Positions 25,625 through 54,760 are shown, counted from the stretch's first letter. The stretch: 64,000 nucleotides of DNA from Portunus trituberculatus (GCF_017591435.1 NC_059281.1:16169902-16233901), one strand, 5' to 3'. The notes: generated from the sequence alone by a model not told the origin. Made by a program: numbers and translations.

Positions 25625-25713
25625 GAGGATGTGGTGCCACGTATAAGGTGTGGGTTGAGGCACCAGACTTCAAGAGTCTGTCCAAAGTCAAGCAACACAA
25701 GCTGATCACAGAG
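25625..25713 (+). CDS. BOLA3: orphan exon of a BolA-family (BOLA3-like) protein
   Basis: An 89-bp segment lies between a ccttctgcag acceptor and a GAG|GTAACC donor. It reads GCGATYKVWVEAPDFKSL then KVKQHKLITE. This matches the core of mitochondrial BolA-like protein 3, with the GGCG motif and the invariant histidine of the QH motif; BOLA3 acts in Fe-S cluster delivery. The entering phase leaves two bases that complete the first Gly of SGGCGA, as in an intact gene. I found neither the preceding nor the following exon nearby. It is either part of a gene with very long introns or an isolated duplicate. Confidence 0.6.
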
Positions 25714-26329
25714 GTAACCATTTGTAGATCATGTCAGTGTGATGATGTGTTTTGAACACTGTTCAACTTTACACTCAAGTTCAGAGCTTCTTTTGTGCTC
25801 TTTTTCAAGACTCAAATTTAGTGAGGAGGAGGCATGAGAGTGAAGAGAATGAATATCACAATGCGTGGACAGTGTATGTGAGGCAGCAGCAAGTGACAAA
25901 GCAGAAGATAATGATGACAAGGGTAGGTGTGAGAAGCATGATTCATTCCCTCAGAGAATGGTGTGGAACGTAAAGAATAGAGTCCTGAGGGATGAGGGGG
26001 ATGCCTGACTGTGAGAATGTGGAGAGCCTGAAGATGAATGGGGCAGTAGATGCTGTGAACTTACCATCAGAGCTAGTTGTGAACTTGCTGAATTTTTCCC
26101 TTTGTGTCTCACAACTCAAGGGGACAGTCACAGCCTGCTCTCTAAAGACAATTCTCCTCCTCCACAGAAAACTACATGCTTTTTATTACACATACACACC
26201 CTTCACTTCAAATAAAAAAAATTAAAAAGGCAACTCCAATACCAGCCTCAGAGTCCCCTTCTGGGAAGAAGACCATAAATGTCCCAGGTCAGACTGCTCT
26301 CTTGATATCAACCACAAATGTCTTGACAT

Positions 26330-28090
26330 CCCCTACAACTTTTCTTCATTAACTTCTGCAACATTTGCAGTCTTGGATCCAATTTTCACTCTAGAACATC
26401 ACCTTTAGTCTAGTAAACCTCATCTTTTCCTCACCAAAATACAGCTGTCTGAGGCAACTGACAGTAGCTCATTTTCTATTCTCTTATACTTTCTCTACTC
26501 TTTAGAACTTCGTTCCAAAGCATCCATGTGCACACATCTCCTGAATCTTTCGAGTTTTCCTCTGTCTGCCTTTGATTAAGTCATTACCTAAATTTATCTG
26601 TGCTGTCTATCTCTCCCTTAACTCCTCTGACTATAAGAAATTCATTGACTATTTAACTTCTAAAGTGGAGTACGTTGTCTCTCTATCCTTTCGTGGAGAT
26701 CTTCATTCTTGGAGATTTCAACGTTTACCACCAGCCTTGGCTTCTCCGTTAGGTTCAAATCATAATTTCATTTTTGTATCTTGTCCTATTTCTCCAATCC
26801 CTCCTCAGGGTCCCCCCAAGATAGAGATGTCTCTGGTATTTTGCTCATGCCAGTGGTGGGGGACCTGAAGAGGTATTATGATGATTTTCTCTGTAATGAT
26901 TACTTACCATTTCTGTGTCAGAGACCCATCTCGTGTGCTTAGCGCATAGCAGAGGTGATAGTGTCTTGCATGGAGGGGTACATTCCTTACTCATTTCCTC
27001 AACCTAAAATTTCTAAACCTTGGTTTAACACAGCCTGTTCTCATGCAATACAGGATAGAGAGGCTGCCCTCAAAAAGTACTTTAACTTTCCATCACCTAA
27101 ATTTCATGCACTTTATATTTCTGGCTGGAATCATGCTAGCTCTGTTCTTCAACTTGCCAAACACTCCTTCATGAATAGAAAATGTCAAAATCTTTCAAAA
27201 TCCAATCCCTTCAGGACTTCTGGCATCTGGCCAAAAGTATCTCCAATAATTTTACTTCATACTGCTAACCACTCCACCTTGGATGATTCTGGGCCTGTCC
27301 CTTCCTCTCCTCTGCCCTCTGACTATCTAATAAAATTAAATTCTTCATAATGATGTTTTCCATGCTCTCGCTGGCCTAAAAATTTGGAAGGCATATGGAC
27401 CTGATGGGAGGTTTCTGATTGCCTCAAAAACTCAATTTCTCCATCTATCAACATGAACTTGAAACAACCTTTGAGACAACTATCCCCTCTTCTTCAGTAA
27501 CATTTAATTGTCTCCCTCTTCTACATTGAATATCCTTGGCCTTTCCTTTACGCATAATCAAAACTGGAAACTACACATCTCATTTGCTAAAACAGCTTCT
27601 ATGAAATTAGGCGTTCTAATGCATTTCCACCAGTTTTTTCACCCAACCGACTGGTAATTCTGTACAAGGGCCTCATCTGCCCATGTAAGAAGTAGCCTAC
27701 TCTTCATATGTTTGGAGAATTCCATTCACAGTTTGATTTGATAGGATGGAATCAAAAGCTTTACATCTCATCAACTCTATCCTCTAACTGACTGTTTTCA
27801 GCATCTTTCTCACTGTAGGAATGTTGCATTTCTTGCCATCTTCTACTGCTATTTTCACTGCTCTTCTGATCTTGCAAACTGCATGCCTCCCCTCCTCCTA
27901 CCTCTGCACAAGGCTTTCTTCTTCCTCTCACCTTATTCTCTCCAACTCCCTAATGCAAGAGTTAACCAGTACATACTCTTGTCATTCATACCTTTCTCTG
28001 GTAAACTCTGGAACTCCTGACTGTATTTCCAACTTCCTATGACTTATAAGAGGAAGTTTCAAGACATTTATCCCTGACTTTAGGCTAACG
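26330..28090 (+). mobile_element. Jockey-type LINE, heavily decayed
   Basis: Pieces in order on the plus strand are an endonuclease fragment near 26700 (FILGDFNVYHQPWL) and a linker at 26955-27350 (KPWFNTACSHAIQDREAA). Next are the RT start near 27370 (WKAYGPDG) and the C-terminal part at 27520-28080, with KLETTHLI, LYKGLICPC and a final EEVSRHLSLTLG. Many frameshifts and stops are present. The class is inferred from these motifs. Confidence 0.65.
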
Positions 28091-28156
28091 TTCTCAGATC
28101 TATAAGGGAACTGGCAACTAATGGGCCTTTTTTGTTATTTATTTATTTATTTATTA

Positions 28157-28159
<3 letters not shown>

Positions 28160-28239
<80 letters not shown>
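28160..28239. repeat. (AT)n microsatellite
   Basis: A pure AT tract between two LINE remnants. Confidence 0.95.
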
Positions 28240-28241
<2 letters not shown>

Positions 28242-28242
<1 letters not shown>

Positions 28243-28590
28243 GAGAAATTGTGATTCATAGGGTGACGAAGCTTTTTAACCAGGTATGGGAGGAGGAGAG
28301 AATGGCAGGAATGTGGAATGAATGTAGGGTGACTTGGTTGCATAAGGGAGGATACAAGAGTAAGAATGATTTGAATAACTGTAGACTGATTCCATTATTA
28401 AATACAGTAGGGAAAGTGTTCAGTGCAGTGTTGAATGAGGTGGTATAAATGGATTGAATGAACTGGAGTGAACTGGAGTGATGGGTGAAGAACAGAATAG
28501 TTTCTGTGTGGATAAGAGAGTTGAAGACAACACGTTTGTGGTAAATGAATTGATTGAAAAGAAAAGGAAGGATGGTTGTAAATCATACTA
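28242..28590 (+). mobile_element. LINE reverse-transcriptase fragment
   Basis: The plus strand encodes KLFNQVWEEERMAGMWNE, VTWLHKGGYKSKNDLNN and LLNTVGKVFSAVLNE, the N-terminal RT motifs of a non-LTR element, then breaks. It differs from the other LINEs in the window. Confidence 0.6.
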
Positions 28591-28593
28591 ATG

Positions 28594-29418
28594 TTTTCTG
28601 AATATAGAGACAGATATAGACATGTAGACAGCTAGATATATAAATAGACAGAAATAATAGATTGAGAGATAAATAAATAGATATAAATAGATAGATAGGC
28701 AGATTAATATATAGATACATAATGGAAATATAAATAGATAAAGATCAATTGATAAAAAAAAGGGATCAATAGATAGGTAGACAGATCAATATAGACAGAT
28801 CAATATAGACAGACAGATAAGGGATTAATATAAATAAAGAGATTAATATATGGATCGATTGACAGCTAAGAGAGATAAGAGATTAATAGATGGATAGATT
28901 GACAGCTCTAAGAGATTAATAGATAGATAGAAAGGAAGATAGAGATTAACAGATGGAGAAAGATTAAGATTAATAGATAAAGATAGATAGATCTAAAGAT
29001 TAATATAGATAAATTCATTGTGATTAATTGATAGACAGATCAACAGACAGATCAAGATTAATAAAGACTGATTGAAAGATTAGAAAGTTTGACAGATATA
29101 TCAAAAGAGATTGGTAAAAGGGCAGATAGATAAAAAGATTGATAGACAGATAAATTAAAGATTATAAATTAATAGATAGACAGATTATTAATAGATATAT
29201 TGTCAGACATCAAAGATTAAGAGATAGACAGCTAGATTAATACATAAATAGATAGAGATTAATTAATAGATATAGATAGACAACTAAGATGAATAGATAG
29301 ATTGAGAGATAGAGATTAATAGATAGATAAAGATCAATATTAATAAGTAAATAGATAGATACAGATCAAGATTAATAGATTATATTGATATATAGATGGG
29401 TTAATATATAGATATATA
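28594..29418. repeat. degenerate GATA/ATTA-rich satellite
   Basis: About 0.8 kb of imperfect tandem GATAGATAGATTAATAGAC-like units without a fixed period. The same sequence type resumes at 30257-30302 after the Tigger insertion. Confidence 0.8.
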
Positions 29419-30256
29419 CAGGTTGAAGCTCCTTAATCCGGTATTCTTTCATCCGGCAACACCTGTAATCTGGCAAGATTTTTGTTTGCCAGAATTTTTG
29501 AATTGGCCAGAGTAATTTGCCGGATCGCCGCTAGGATGCGGCAGCGTTGTACTGTGTTTTGGAGCCCGGGCATTCTGGGTCAAATTTGGATCAGTACCAC
29601 GCTGCCGCTCATTGCAAGCACCAACCCCTGAGGTGCATAAACATTTTTTTCTGTAATATTTGCCCCTAAATGTGGCTTCCAAGCAACCAGGAAGTGATAG
29701 TGTTGTGTGTGAACCAAAAAAAAAATGCAAACATATGACAATATCAGTGCAACAGAAAGTGGACCTATTGAGAAAGTTAGATAAAGGTGTTTCAGTGCAG
29801 ACCCTATGCCAACAGTACAACATTGGCTCATCAACCGTCTTATGATATACAAAAGCAGAAGAATTACCGGTAACTCAAGTTTTACAGTGAGTGTGAGAGC
29901 AAGAACATGGAGGTTCGTAGAACACTTAGGGAGGGTAAAAGCAGTGATTTAGACAGTGCTCTCATACAGTGGCTTAAGCTTTGGCATGCTGGTAACGTCC
30001 CTGTGTCCAGCGAGATGATAATGGCGCAGGCAAAAATTTTCCATGCTGAACTTAATTTACAATGTGTTTTTCTATATACTTCTGCATGTATATTTTCTTG
30101 TACAACTATCATATATCAAAACAATGTTACAGCTACACTTGTATAATGCAGGGTAAGTATATAGAGGGTGTTTTGGGAACCACCTATAGTTCGGAATTTT
30201 CCATGGTCCGGCAAGTCTAAGGTCCAGTGGTTGCTGAATTTGGGAGGTTCAACCTG
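29419..30256 (+). mobile_element. Tigger/pogo DNA transposon, deleted copy with TIRs
   Basis: The ends are CAGGTTGAAGCTCC on the left and, on the complement of the right end, CAGGTTGAACCTCC, flanked by TA as expected for Tc1/mariner-pogo elements. Inside, 29742-29845 encodes a CENP-B-type helix-turn-helix (ISVQQKVDLLRKLDKGVS, CQQYNIGSSTV). After a frameshift, 29907-30056 encodes the next transposase part (SSDLDSALIQWLKLWHAG, VPVSSEMIMAQAKIFHAEL). The DDE catalytic core is missing. It is inserted within the GATA-like satellite. Confidence 0.85.
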
Positions 30257-30860
30257 TATAGATAAATCATTAGACAGACATTATTAGATAGATGGACAGA
30301 CTTTTGTTGTCCTATCCAGCAGTGAACTAGGGATGGCATCCTGGGCAGGCAGGATGCTGGTAACTGATGGAGGGAGGATACTCAGGAGATTGGTGAATCT
30401 GCATTTCACTTACGAAGACAGTGCTGGTGATGTATTCTTGCCCCATTACAAGTCTGAGGAAGATGAGAATACAAGTTAATGCAAGCCATGAATTCTGATG
30501 TCTCACCAATGTTCATTGCATCTGAAATACCAACAACTGGTGACTATGAATGGTTTACATAGTGCATAATTCTTCATAAGGGACATTTCAAGATGAATAA
30601 TAGATTGTATATAGAATTAGCTACCTTTTTTTGCAGAGACAACACCACACACCAAGCAGTGAGGAATTGAGTTCTGTCTTCATAGGATACACAAGAAACA
30701 AGAACATGTTGCTCTTACTGCATTTAGGAGACATAATGAATGAAGCTTTGTCAATTTCTTAATACCCAAGAATGTCAACTGACTATGGATTGGCAGTTCA
30801 TATTCTGAAATGCCTCGACTCCCTTGAGAACTACGTTCAGAGGCTGAAGAATCACTTTAT

Positions 30861-30976
30861 CACTTGAATCATACAAATATTAGTATAAATCCCTATCACT
30901 TGAATCATACAAATATTAGTATAAATCCCTGTATCAATTGAATCATACAAATAATAGTATAAATTCCTGTAATGTT
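30861..30976. repeat. three tandem copies of a 36-38 bp unit
   Basis: The unit starting CACTTGAATCATACAAATAT recurs at 30861, 30897 and 30935, with minor changes in the third copy. Confidence 0.85.
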
Positions 30977-31589
30977 CACTAGAACATGTCAAAAGCTAAA
31001 ATTAAGCTGAAACGCTTGAGAACACAGTCTTAACATGGGACTAATATAAAAGTCTATTTCTGCTCTCCTATCCAGTGTTATCCAAGGAACCTTTAAGGTA
31101 GAGTTTTATCACTGTAACAAGATCACCTGCCATTTGCCTCTTCAAGTATTAACGGACTAAATGCATCACTGAAATTTTATTACAATAGGCAGTACAGAGA
31201 CATTACAAAGAGCAAACTGCATCGTTCTGTGGTATCACAACCCCAATGCATCACAGCAAAATACAAACACAGCATGCTAATCTGAGGATCATAAGCCCTC
31301 TCATCACATCATGTCAAAAGCACCACAACAATCACCACTTGGTACTCCCTCACAATGCAGTTTAACACTACACACCATTTCATCAACTTAACAGTAGCCG
31401 TGAGATTTACGGAGCATCCTGTTCATTCTCAAATATTAACGGGTCGTTGAATGCATCTCTTGAAAGCAAACCCACTTGTACTGTTGAGCCTGAATAGCAT
31501 TACAATTGCATATGCTTATGCATTTACTAAATGAGAAATGCACCTTACTGTACTAGCCCACTGCTTCCAAGCTCTCACATAAGCAACTT

Positions 31590-31648
31590 ATGTGGCATTT
31601 TGCAATGTATATGCTACAAAGTTGCATATACATTGCAAAATGCCACAT
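31590..31648. repeat. perfect 25-bp inverted repeat (hairpin)
   Basis: The arms 31590-31614 and 31624-31648 are exact reverse complements around a 9-base loop. A transcript from either strand would fold into a 25-bp stem. Confidence 0.9.
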
Positions 31649-33162
31649 GAGATTAAAGCTTAATACCTGATGCTAAGCTCTTGTTTTATATGCCTGAAGT
31701 CTACGCCACAGTCAAGATACAGCATCCACAGAAAAGTTTGATAGTCATACTCCCAAAAATGAATGAAGACACTACTTTCCACATTATCACATCACTGGGT
31801 AATATTGAATTTTACAGCATTCTTTGGAGCTTAGAAATTATCTAGTAAAAAGGTTAAAAAGAGGAAAGTTTCTCCAATGGAACTGGAAGACATACTCCAA
31901 AACCACAAACGTTCTTCATCTGTGTCTAAATGCATTCTGGCCATTATCAGACCGGAAAAAAGTTGTACTAAATGTCGATGCTAATGTAAAATATAAATTT
32001 GTCGTTTTATTCCCATTTCACTTTGATATGTAAGCTAGTCAAGATTGCTTTCATCACATCAAACTTTTCACAGATACTGAAGACTGGTGGCAAAATAGAG
32101 CTGCTAATGCTATCAATGATATGTTTGCAGTTTTTAAAAAAGTTCATAGTGAAGCACATTCGTTATTTATTCACTACAATTAGTTATTTAAGAACTTTGA
32201 TCAGAATGAGGGAATCAGTTTCCCTGGGTATTCTGTCTAGCAGCAAAGCGCTTGGAAGGAATAAGGAAGCCCAACCCCATACACAGTCCTCATATTCACT
32301 CCCTTAGACAATTCAAGTCAGGGAAATTTGTATCCATCATATGAAAGTGTGATTATATAAAAAGGTCAAAAATAGTTTCTGAAATATTGGATATCAAAAA
32401 CATCAAATATAGGTGACTTGAATTGCAATATAAGAGCAAAAATAGCTACTTCTTTGTTGCCACTGCCACAGAAGCAATAGTATGAATGTACAGCAGGTCA
32501 ATCTTTACATCACAGCGTTCATTATCAACTAGACAACCTCTGGCAGGCAACACTTCTCTTATATCACCCATTACATTATCAAAACCACAAAATATAATTC
32601 TTTGTTACCTTTACCCACTACTGTTAAAATATAATAATAATAAATGGAGCTTCACCAGTGAGATTATTACCCAATTTCATAACCTTGCAAGGGCATAAGT
32701 TTTTCTCTTGCACTCTCAGGATTTGTACAGACTTTGGGAAACAAGATTAATATCAAGCAAGGTTTAAATTGAAATGTTGATGAAACTACGAGTTGATTTA
32801 AAAATTTCTATAATTTTAAATTTAAAATATTTTCTGAAATCCATGGGAATTTCATCACTCCAACTTTTTTTAGTGTAATATTAAGAGTAAAATGTGACAT
32901 TTATATAAAAATTCTTATAAAAATTTTGAATGCAATTACAAAAAACAACAATTGTTACTTAGACTTAAAAGCCACAAGAAGTAATGATGGAAACTTTGAC
33001 ACCAAAAGAACAATTCAGTAAATGTACTCATCTTGAAAGATCTACATAAGGAAAAGACTCAGATGTACATGGAAAATCTGGATTACAATTTACATGGAAC
33101 CAACAAACCATAAACCACTACATTCCCAGAGAAAATGAGGAATTGAAGAGTTCAATGGTGTT

Positions 33163-33279
<117 letters not shown>

Positions 33280-33410
33280 GAATAACGAGGACAACTAACC
33301 CACAAAATCATGTACTACCACAAATTACAACACCTAAGAATTAAAGAAATGAAACAAACAAACAAAACAAAAACTTAAGCTTGGAGTGACAGCTGAGCAA
33401 TGGTGGATGG

Positions 33411-43335
<9,925 letters not shown>

Positions 43336-43352
43336 TGCTTCAGATTTCACAC

Positions 43353-45218
43353 CTGTAACACCATGAATAAATTGTGTATTTGATTATCTTGTACTTCTAC
43401 AATATGCCAGAATTTCAGTGTCCAAAGTAAAAAAAATGACATGAGTGTTAGCATAAGAAATTATGCTTGAAAGCAAACAAGTTCAGGTTCCTAATCTGAA
43501 ATATTACATAACAGATCGTGCAGTTAATTAGCTTGCAATTCTGAATTAAGCTAAAATGTTCGAATCTTTGCAGTTGAAGATGGTAGATCTTTAATGCATC
43601 AATTTGGCGTTCGCGAGTACACACACACAAAACCGCAGCTGTAGCCTTAGAAACATCAAAGAAAAGGTCAAACCAATGAATTATATAATAGTCTTCAACC
43701 GTTTCAGAAGTACCAAATATTCGTAGTTGAAAACTATCCAATCCTTCTTAGAGGATTGAAACCTTCCCCCATCCCCGCCCAGACCTCCACTAGACACATG
43801 ACTGTTCGAGACACTTGGTTGGTTTGCTGGTTCACTTAATTAATTAGCTCCATACACTAAATCAGTGTTCTCTCCAGGTCACAAACACAATAAACTGTGC
43901 ATCGCTAACACATTAAATTTCATATCGTAAAAAGTATAAAACCTTTGCTTACTTCGTTAATCGAACATGTGGGTGCAATTATGTAATAGAATTTTAATTA
44001 GGTAGTTTATTCACTTCTCTTGTTTAACACACTAACTACTATGCTTTCACTATTTCCTACAAAAATATAGTAATATAAAAATATGTTCCCTCTACTTTAT
44101 CATGTTCTTTATCGTGTTCTCAAATCTTTAATTGGCGTCTTTCCCAGGCCATAGTAAAATCATTGAGGTTTTACGGACGTTTTTATCATTGTATATGCAG
44201 TGATAACTTCACCTGTACAACGACTGTGCGTTATGATTATTATACAAAAAAAAATAAAAAATAAATAAATAAATAAATAAATAACGCAAAAGAACATGAC
44301 TTGATCATTGCGGCCTTCGAAAACAGTTACTAAGGAAATCTAAAACTTAGTTCTAATTTCCAAAATACAGACCCTCAGATTACGTGACAAGACAACCTTA
44401 CTAATTCAAGTGGAGGTATTCGATGCAACAAGGTGATACCTCTCCTCATCACTCTACACGTACATCTTAGTAAAGAAACAGAGGTAACTAATCAATTATT
44501 TTTTTCTCTCAGCCTCTCCTTTCATCTCCTCTTTTCTTTGTGCGAGGATAATCGGTTCTCTCATCACCTCTTCCTCCGTGCTTTCCTGTTCCTTTTCGCC
44601 CACCAACGACCGTCTCCCGCCCTGGTACACGTGGCATTTCTCGTCTCATTAAATTACCATTGGATAAAATGTCACAACGCTAGTGGTGTGAATCAGGTAG
44701 TATCAGATGGTATGCTTTCACCTTCACTTAGAGTTCCCTTGTTCTATCATGCAAAAGAACAATATATAGTTTATCTAATAAGAAAATAGAGATAGGCGTT
44801 ACGTGCTAGACTATATATTTCCAATTCCGCGGATATCATTGATGAATCAAAGTATGAACAATGAGTGAATACAATACATGCAATCAATTTAGATATGCAT
44901 AGTAACGTGAAACTGATCTATGGCATCATTTACGTCACTGACTCCACTGGTGTATGCAGTCACATTTCACCGTCCCTCACTATAATCATACAGCATCAAT
45001 ACACGTTTACCTCTGACCACACACACACACACACACACACACAGATGGAAACAACTACCTGAACAGCAGACAACGGATCAAGCCAGCATCATTCATCAGT
45101 GTGAATCACGCGTTACCTGAGGGCACGAGAAGAGGGGCGGCGGGGGAGCGGTCACAACATACCGGGCGGAGGCGGCGGCGGCAGCGCGGCAGGTGTCAGG
45201 TAGCTGGCCGCGGCTTAC
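43353..45218 (-). other. probable 5' UTR intron of proximal racemase
   Basis: AT-rich sequence with an (AAAT)n run near 44255 and a short (CA)n at 45019-45043. I recognise no gene or transposon. Confidence 0.4.
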
Positions 45219-45310
45219 CTGCCAGACTGCCGGTGTATTGGCGGCTGGGTGCTACTGTCGGCGGCTGTCCTGCGCACTGAAGCCGCCCGGAGCACTGCAC
45301 CATTACTTTG
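45219..45310 (-). promoter_or_regulatory. CpG-rich promoter and non-coding first exon of proximal racemase
   Basis: 45120-45310 is far richer in G+C and CpG than its surroundings. On the minus strand it offers a CTGGCAG|GTAAGC donor at 45219/45218. This would splice to the acceptor just before the coding exon at 43352. The transcription start is not defined. Confidence 0.5.
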
Positions 45311-45686
45311 CACTTGATTAGATTAACTGCACTTCCTCGCGCGCGCTCAGCCTGCTTCTATCTATTTTCTCCTCACACAAGCTTGGTGGTTTAAGTAGAG
45401 ATGTTGCATGACCTTCTTTACTTGCTTGCCTTGTAATCCGGTACTTTCAATATATTTTGTATCTCTCCCCTTGACCCATCTCTGTTAGGCTACGTGTTCA
45501 CCCTGTATACCTTGATTCTCCCATCTTGTTCCTTGATTGCTTAACATGCCGTTTCCTCTCCAATTGTTTGTTCTTGGCCTTGTTTTCAACATGCAGCTTT
45601 CTCTTTTACTCTTTCTTTGTCTTCCTACCTTTTAGAGTATATTCTCTTTCTTTTGTTTATATTTATCAATGTACGTACGTAGATAA

Positions 45687-45688
<2 letters not shown>

Positions 45689-45715
<27 letters not shown>
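45689..45715. repeat. (CT)n microsatellite
   Basis: A short CT tract. Confidence 0.9.
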
Positions 45716-45718
<3 letters not shown>

Positions 45719-45979
45719 TTTTATCTTCACTCTTCTTTATTTGCCTTAATACTTATGGATACGTTTCACGACTCAAGTTATAATCAGCCATTAGCGAACG
45801 AAAATATGATAACCTTTACACACCCACACATACACGAATGAATGAATAAATAAAAAGAACGAGACATCACAGCCACGTCACACCAGAAAACCAGAAACTG
45901 ATAGCGAACATTTAAGAAACAATAGGGAAACACTTGAGAAACTTTAAAGAAACGTTTAGCAAAGCTTGGAAACGCACTC

Positions 45980-46465
45980 AACCACTCAACCAGTCATTTG
46001 TCTATCCACTCATCTATCAATTCACCCATTCATCTATCAAATTATCCACTTATCCATTCACCCATATACCCATCCATCCATTCATCTACTCAAAATATAT
46101 ATTAATCTGTCCACTCGTTCATCCATCCATCAATCCACTCACTCATCCATTCAATTACTCATCAATTTATCCATTAATTTGTCCACCCATCTATCCACTT
46201 CTCCATCTCTATACTCCTCCATCCCTTCATTTACTCATCCACTTGCCCATTAACTACTCACTCATCCATCTATCCACTTATTCATTTATCCATGTACTCA
46301 TCCACCTACCTATTCATGTATCCACTCATCCACCCATACATTCATTTACTCATTCATCCATTCATCTACTCATCCATTTATTCATCAATCCAATTATATT
46401 ATATATTATATATCCATAAATTCATCCAATAATTTATCCATTAATCTATCCACTCATTCACTCAT
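45980..46465. repeat. degenerate CATC/CATT-rich satellite
   Basis: About 0.5 kb of imperfect CCATCCATTCATCTACTCAT-like units. Tetranucleotide steps are visible but diverged. Confidence 0.85.
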
Positions 46466-46897
46466 GCAGGAAAACTTTCTCAAATGTCTCCAAACAATGA
46501 GTAACATTTTCAATGACAATATGCCAAATACGTAATCTTGTTATCCTTATCTCTTTCTTCTATGGACCAAACCAATCTTACGAAATGCCTTGTGTAGGTC
46601 AGATGGCTCATTATTGCCTTTGGATCTTTTTTTTATTTGTTACTCTCTCTCTCTCTCTCTCTCTTCAGTGGCTAATCATTTTTACTGTTCACCTTCCTTT
46701 AGCTTTATTGTAACATTATAAATCCCATAAATTATTTGACAAGAAAAGTACCAGGGCGTTACTCTCATACTATCACCCTCTACTCCAAGTACTAAGTGAC
46801 TGATCTCTTTCTGTCTGAGTTTGTAGGTAAAATGACTTCAGTACTTCTCAGATGTTGCTGATATCAAAAACTTAACATTTTGTACATTTGTGATATT

Positions 46898-46903
<6 letters not shown>

Positions 46904-46960
<57 letters not shown>
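46904..46960. repeat. (GA)n microsatellite
   Basis: A pure GA tract. A short (CT)n at 47009-47024 lies in the opposite sense. Confidence 0.95.
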
Positions 46961-46963
<3 letters not shown>

Positions 46964-47144
46964 CATCTTTCCCTTAAGGTTGTTAAACAAATCATAATAA
47001 TGATGATTCTCTCTCTCTCTCTCTTGAACACCTACTACTACTATATCTTCCTGGATACCCAAAACAACCACAACAACACACCCCAAGTTCGTCTAATTAC
47101 AACTTCCTGCCACATGTATGAAGAAGTCAAGTAAGATCCTGCAG

Positions 47145-53751
<6,607 letters not shown>

Positions 53752-54031
53752 CCTATTGTCTAGACCTTTTTGAATACTAGCGACATAGGGCAATTCCTAT
53801 CTGAGATGCCCTCACCTCAAAGAAAGAGCACAGACTCCTGCAGAATAATCAGTTTGAGTAAACCTTGAATTTACTTTCAATCCATGACTTCTGACGAGCT
53901 TACTACTGAAAGATACAACTATAGCCTGCACTGTGTCTCTCTTAATAATCACAGAGTTAATGTGCAATACACGATGAAATTAAGCTGAGGTATCATTTCA
54001 GCTATGTAATAAAAATACATTAAATGCTTAC

Positions 54032-54125
54032 TTGTCCTCACGTTGGCCTCTCCTTCGGACAAGTAACAAGTAAGTTTACTCTCCGATGCAGCGTTGCCAC
54101 GTGGAAACTAAACCCACGTGACACT
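54032..54125 (-). promoter_or_regulatory. putative promoter/non-coding first exon of distal racemase, with two CACGTG E-boxes
   Basis: On the minus strand a GGACAA|GTAAGC donor at 54032/54031 could end a non-coding first exon, spliced to an acceptor near 53807. Two CACGTG boxes lie upstream at about 54095 and 54114. Start site and usage are not shown by sequence alone. Confidence 0.35.
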
Positions 54126-54158
54126 GACAGTCTCACTTTCCTCTTATCAGCTGTTCGT

Positions 54159-54221
54159 ATTTATTATTATCATTATTATTTTTATTATTATTATTATCAT
54201 TATCATTATTATTATTATTAT
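54159..54221. repeat. (ATT)n-type microsatellite
   Basis: An imperfect ATT/ATC trinucleotide tract. Confidence 0.85.
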
Positions 54222-54321
54222 CAAGCGTCCCGCGCGCTCGTCTCGATTCCCGGCTCCCCCTTCGCAGCTCCTCCACCCAGCTGATTTAGTATGGTAACAA
54301 AAGGGAATAGGAGGAAATGGT

Positions 54322-54760
54322 GATTGATTGATTGATTGATACATTTATTGTTGCATTAATAATGAAATACAACAAAGGCGGAGGATAGACCTTGCCACCC
54401 ACTTCCTGGGCAAAGACTTAAGGTTAAAGTATCAAAAATATATAAATAGAAAGTATACATAACAAGAATACAAGTACTTAAACAAATAAATACAGATATT
54501 GCACACCTTATTCCATAAGCATCCTACAGTCTGGGAGCAAACTGAGGATATTCCTGAGTATATCCCTGAGAGTGGTTGAGTCTGGTAGATGGTCAATGAG
54601 GCTATACAAGTCATATTGACCTTGTGGCCTAAATTTAGCAATGAGAGGACATTCCATGATATAGTGACGCAGAGTGTTCCTTGGTGCAGCACACAGCAAA
54701 CAGGGCAATTCAATTTTCAAACGGTACAAGTCGAGCAACTGCGGTATACTAACTCGATCG
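54322..54760 (-). mobile_element. 3' end of a third LINE family with (ATCA)n tail
   Basis: On the minus strand the element encodes the Cys/His-rich C-terminus found downstream of RT in R1/Jockey-like LINEs (LPCLLCAAPRNTLRHYIMEC), then stops. About 150 bp later it ends in a (TGAT)n run at 54322-54341 (ATCA on the element strand). Only the last part is present. Confidence 0.6.

Larger units (their letters stand above)
30303..33160. other. intergenic region, no gene recognised
   Basis: AT-rich sequence without conserved exons or transposon motifs that I can identify. It includes a short tandem repeat and a perfect inverted repeat, listed separately. Confidence 0.5.
45311..47144. other. intergenic region between the two racemase genes
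   Basis: No gene is recognised. It holds a (CATC)-type satellite and (CT)n/(GA)n tracts. TTTATT (AATAAA on the minus strand) at about 46705 and 46630 could end the distal racemase transcript. Confidence 0.5.

Noticed and set aside
28594..29418. CRISPR-like or other organised array
   Set aside because: Units are irregular GATA-type repeats with no spacer structure, and the genome is eukaryotic.
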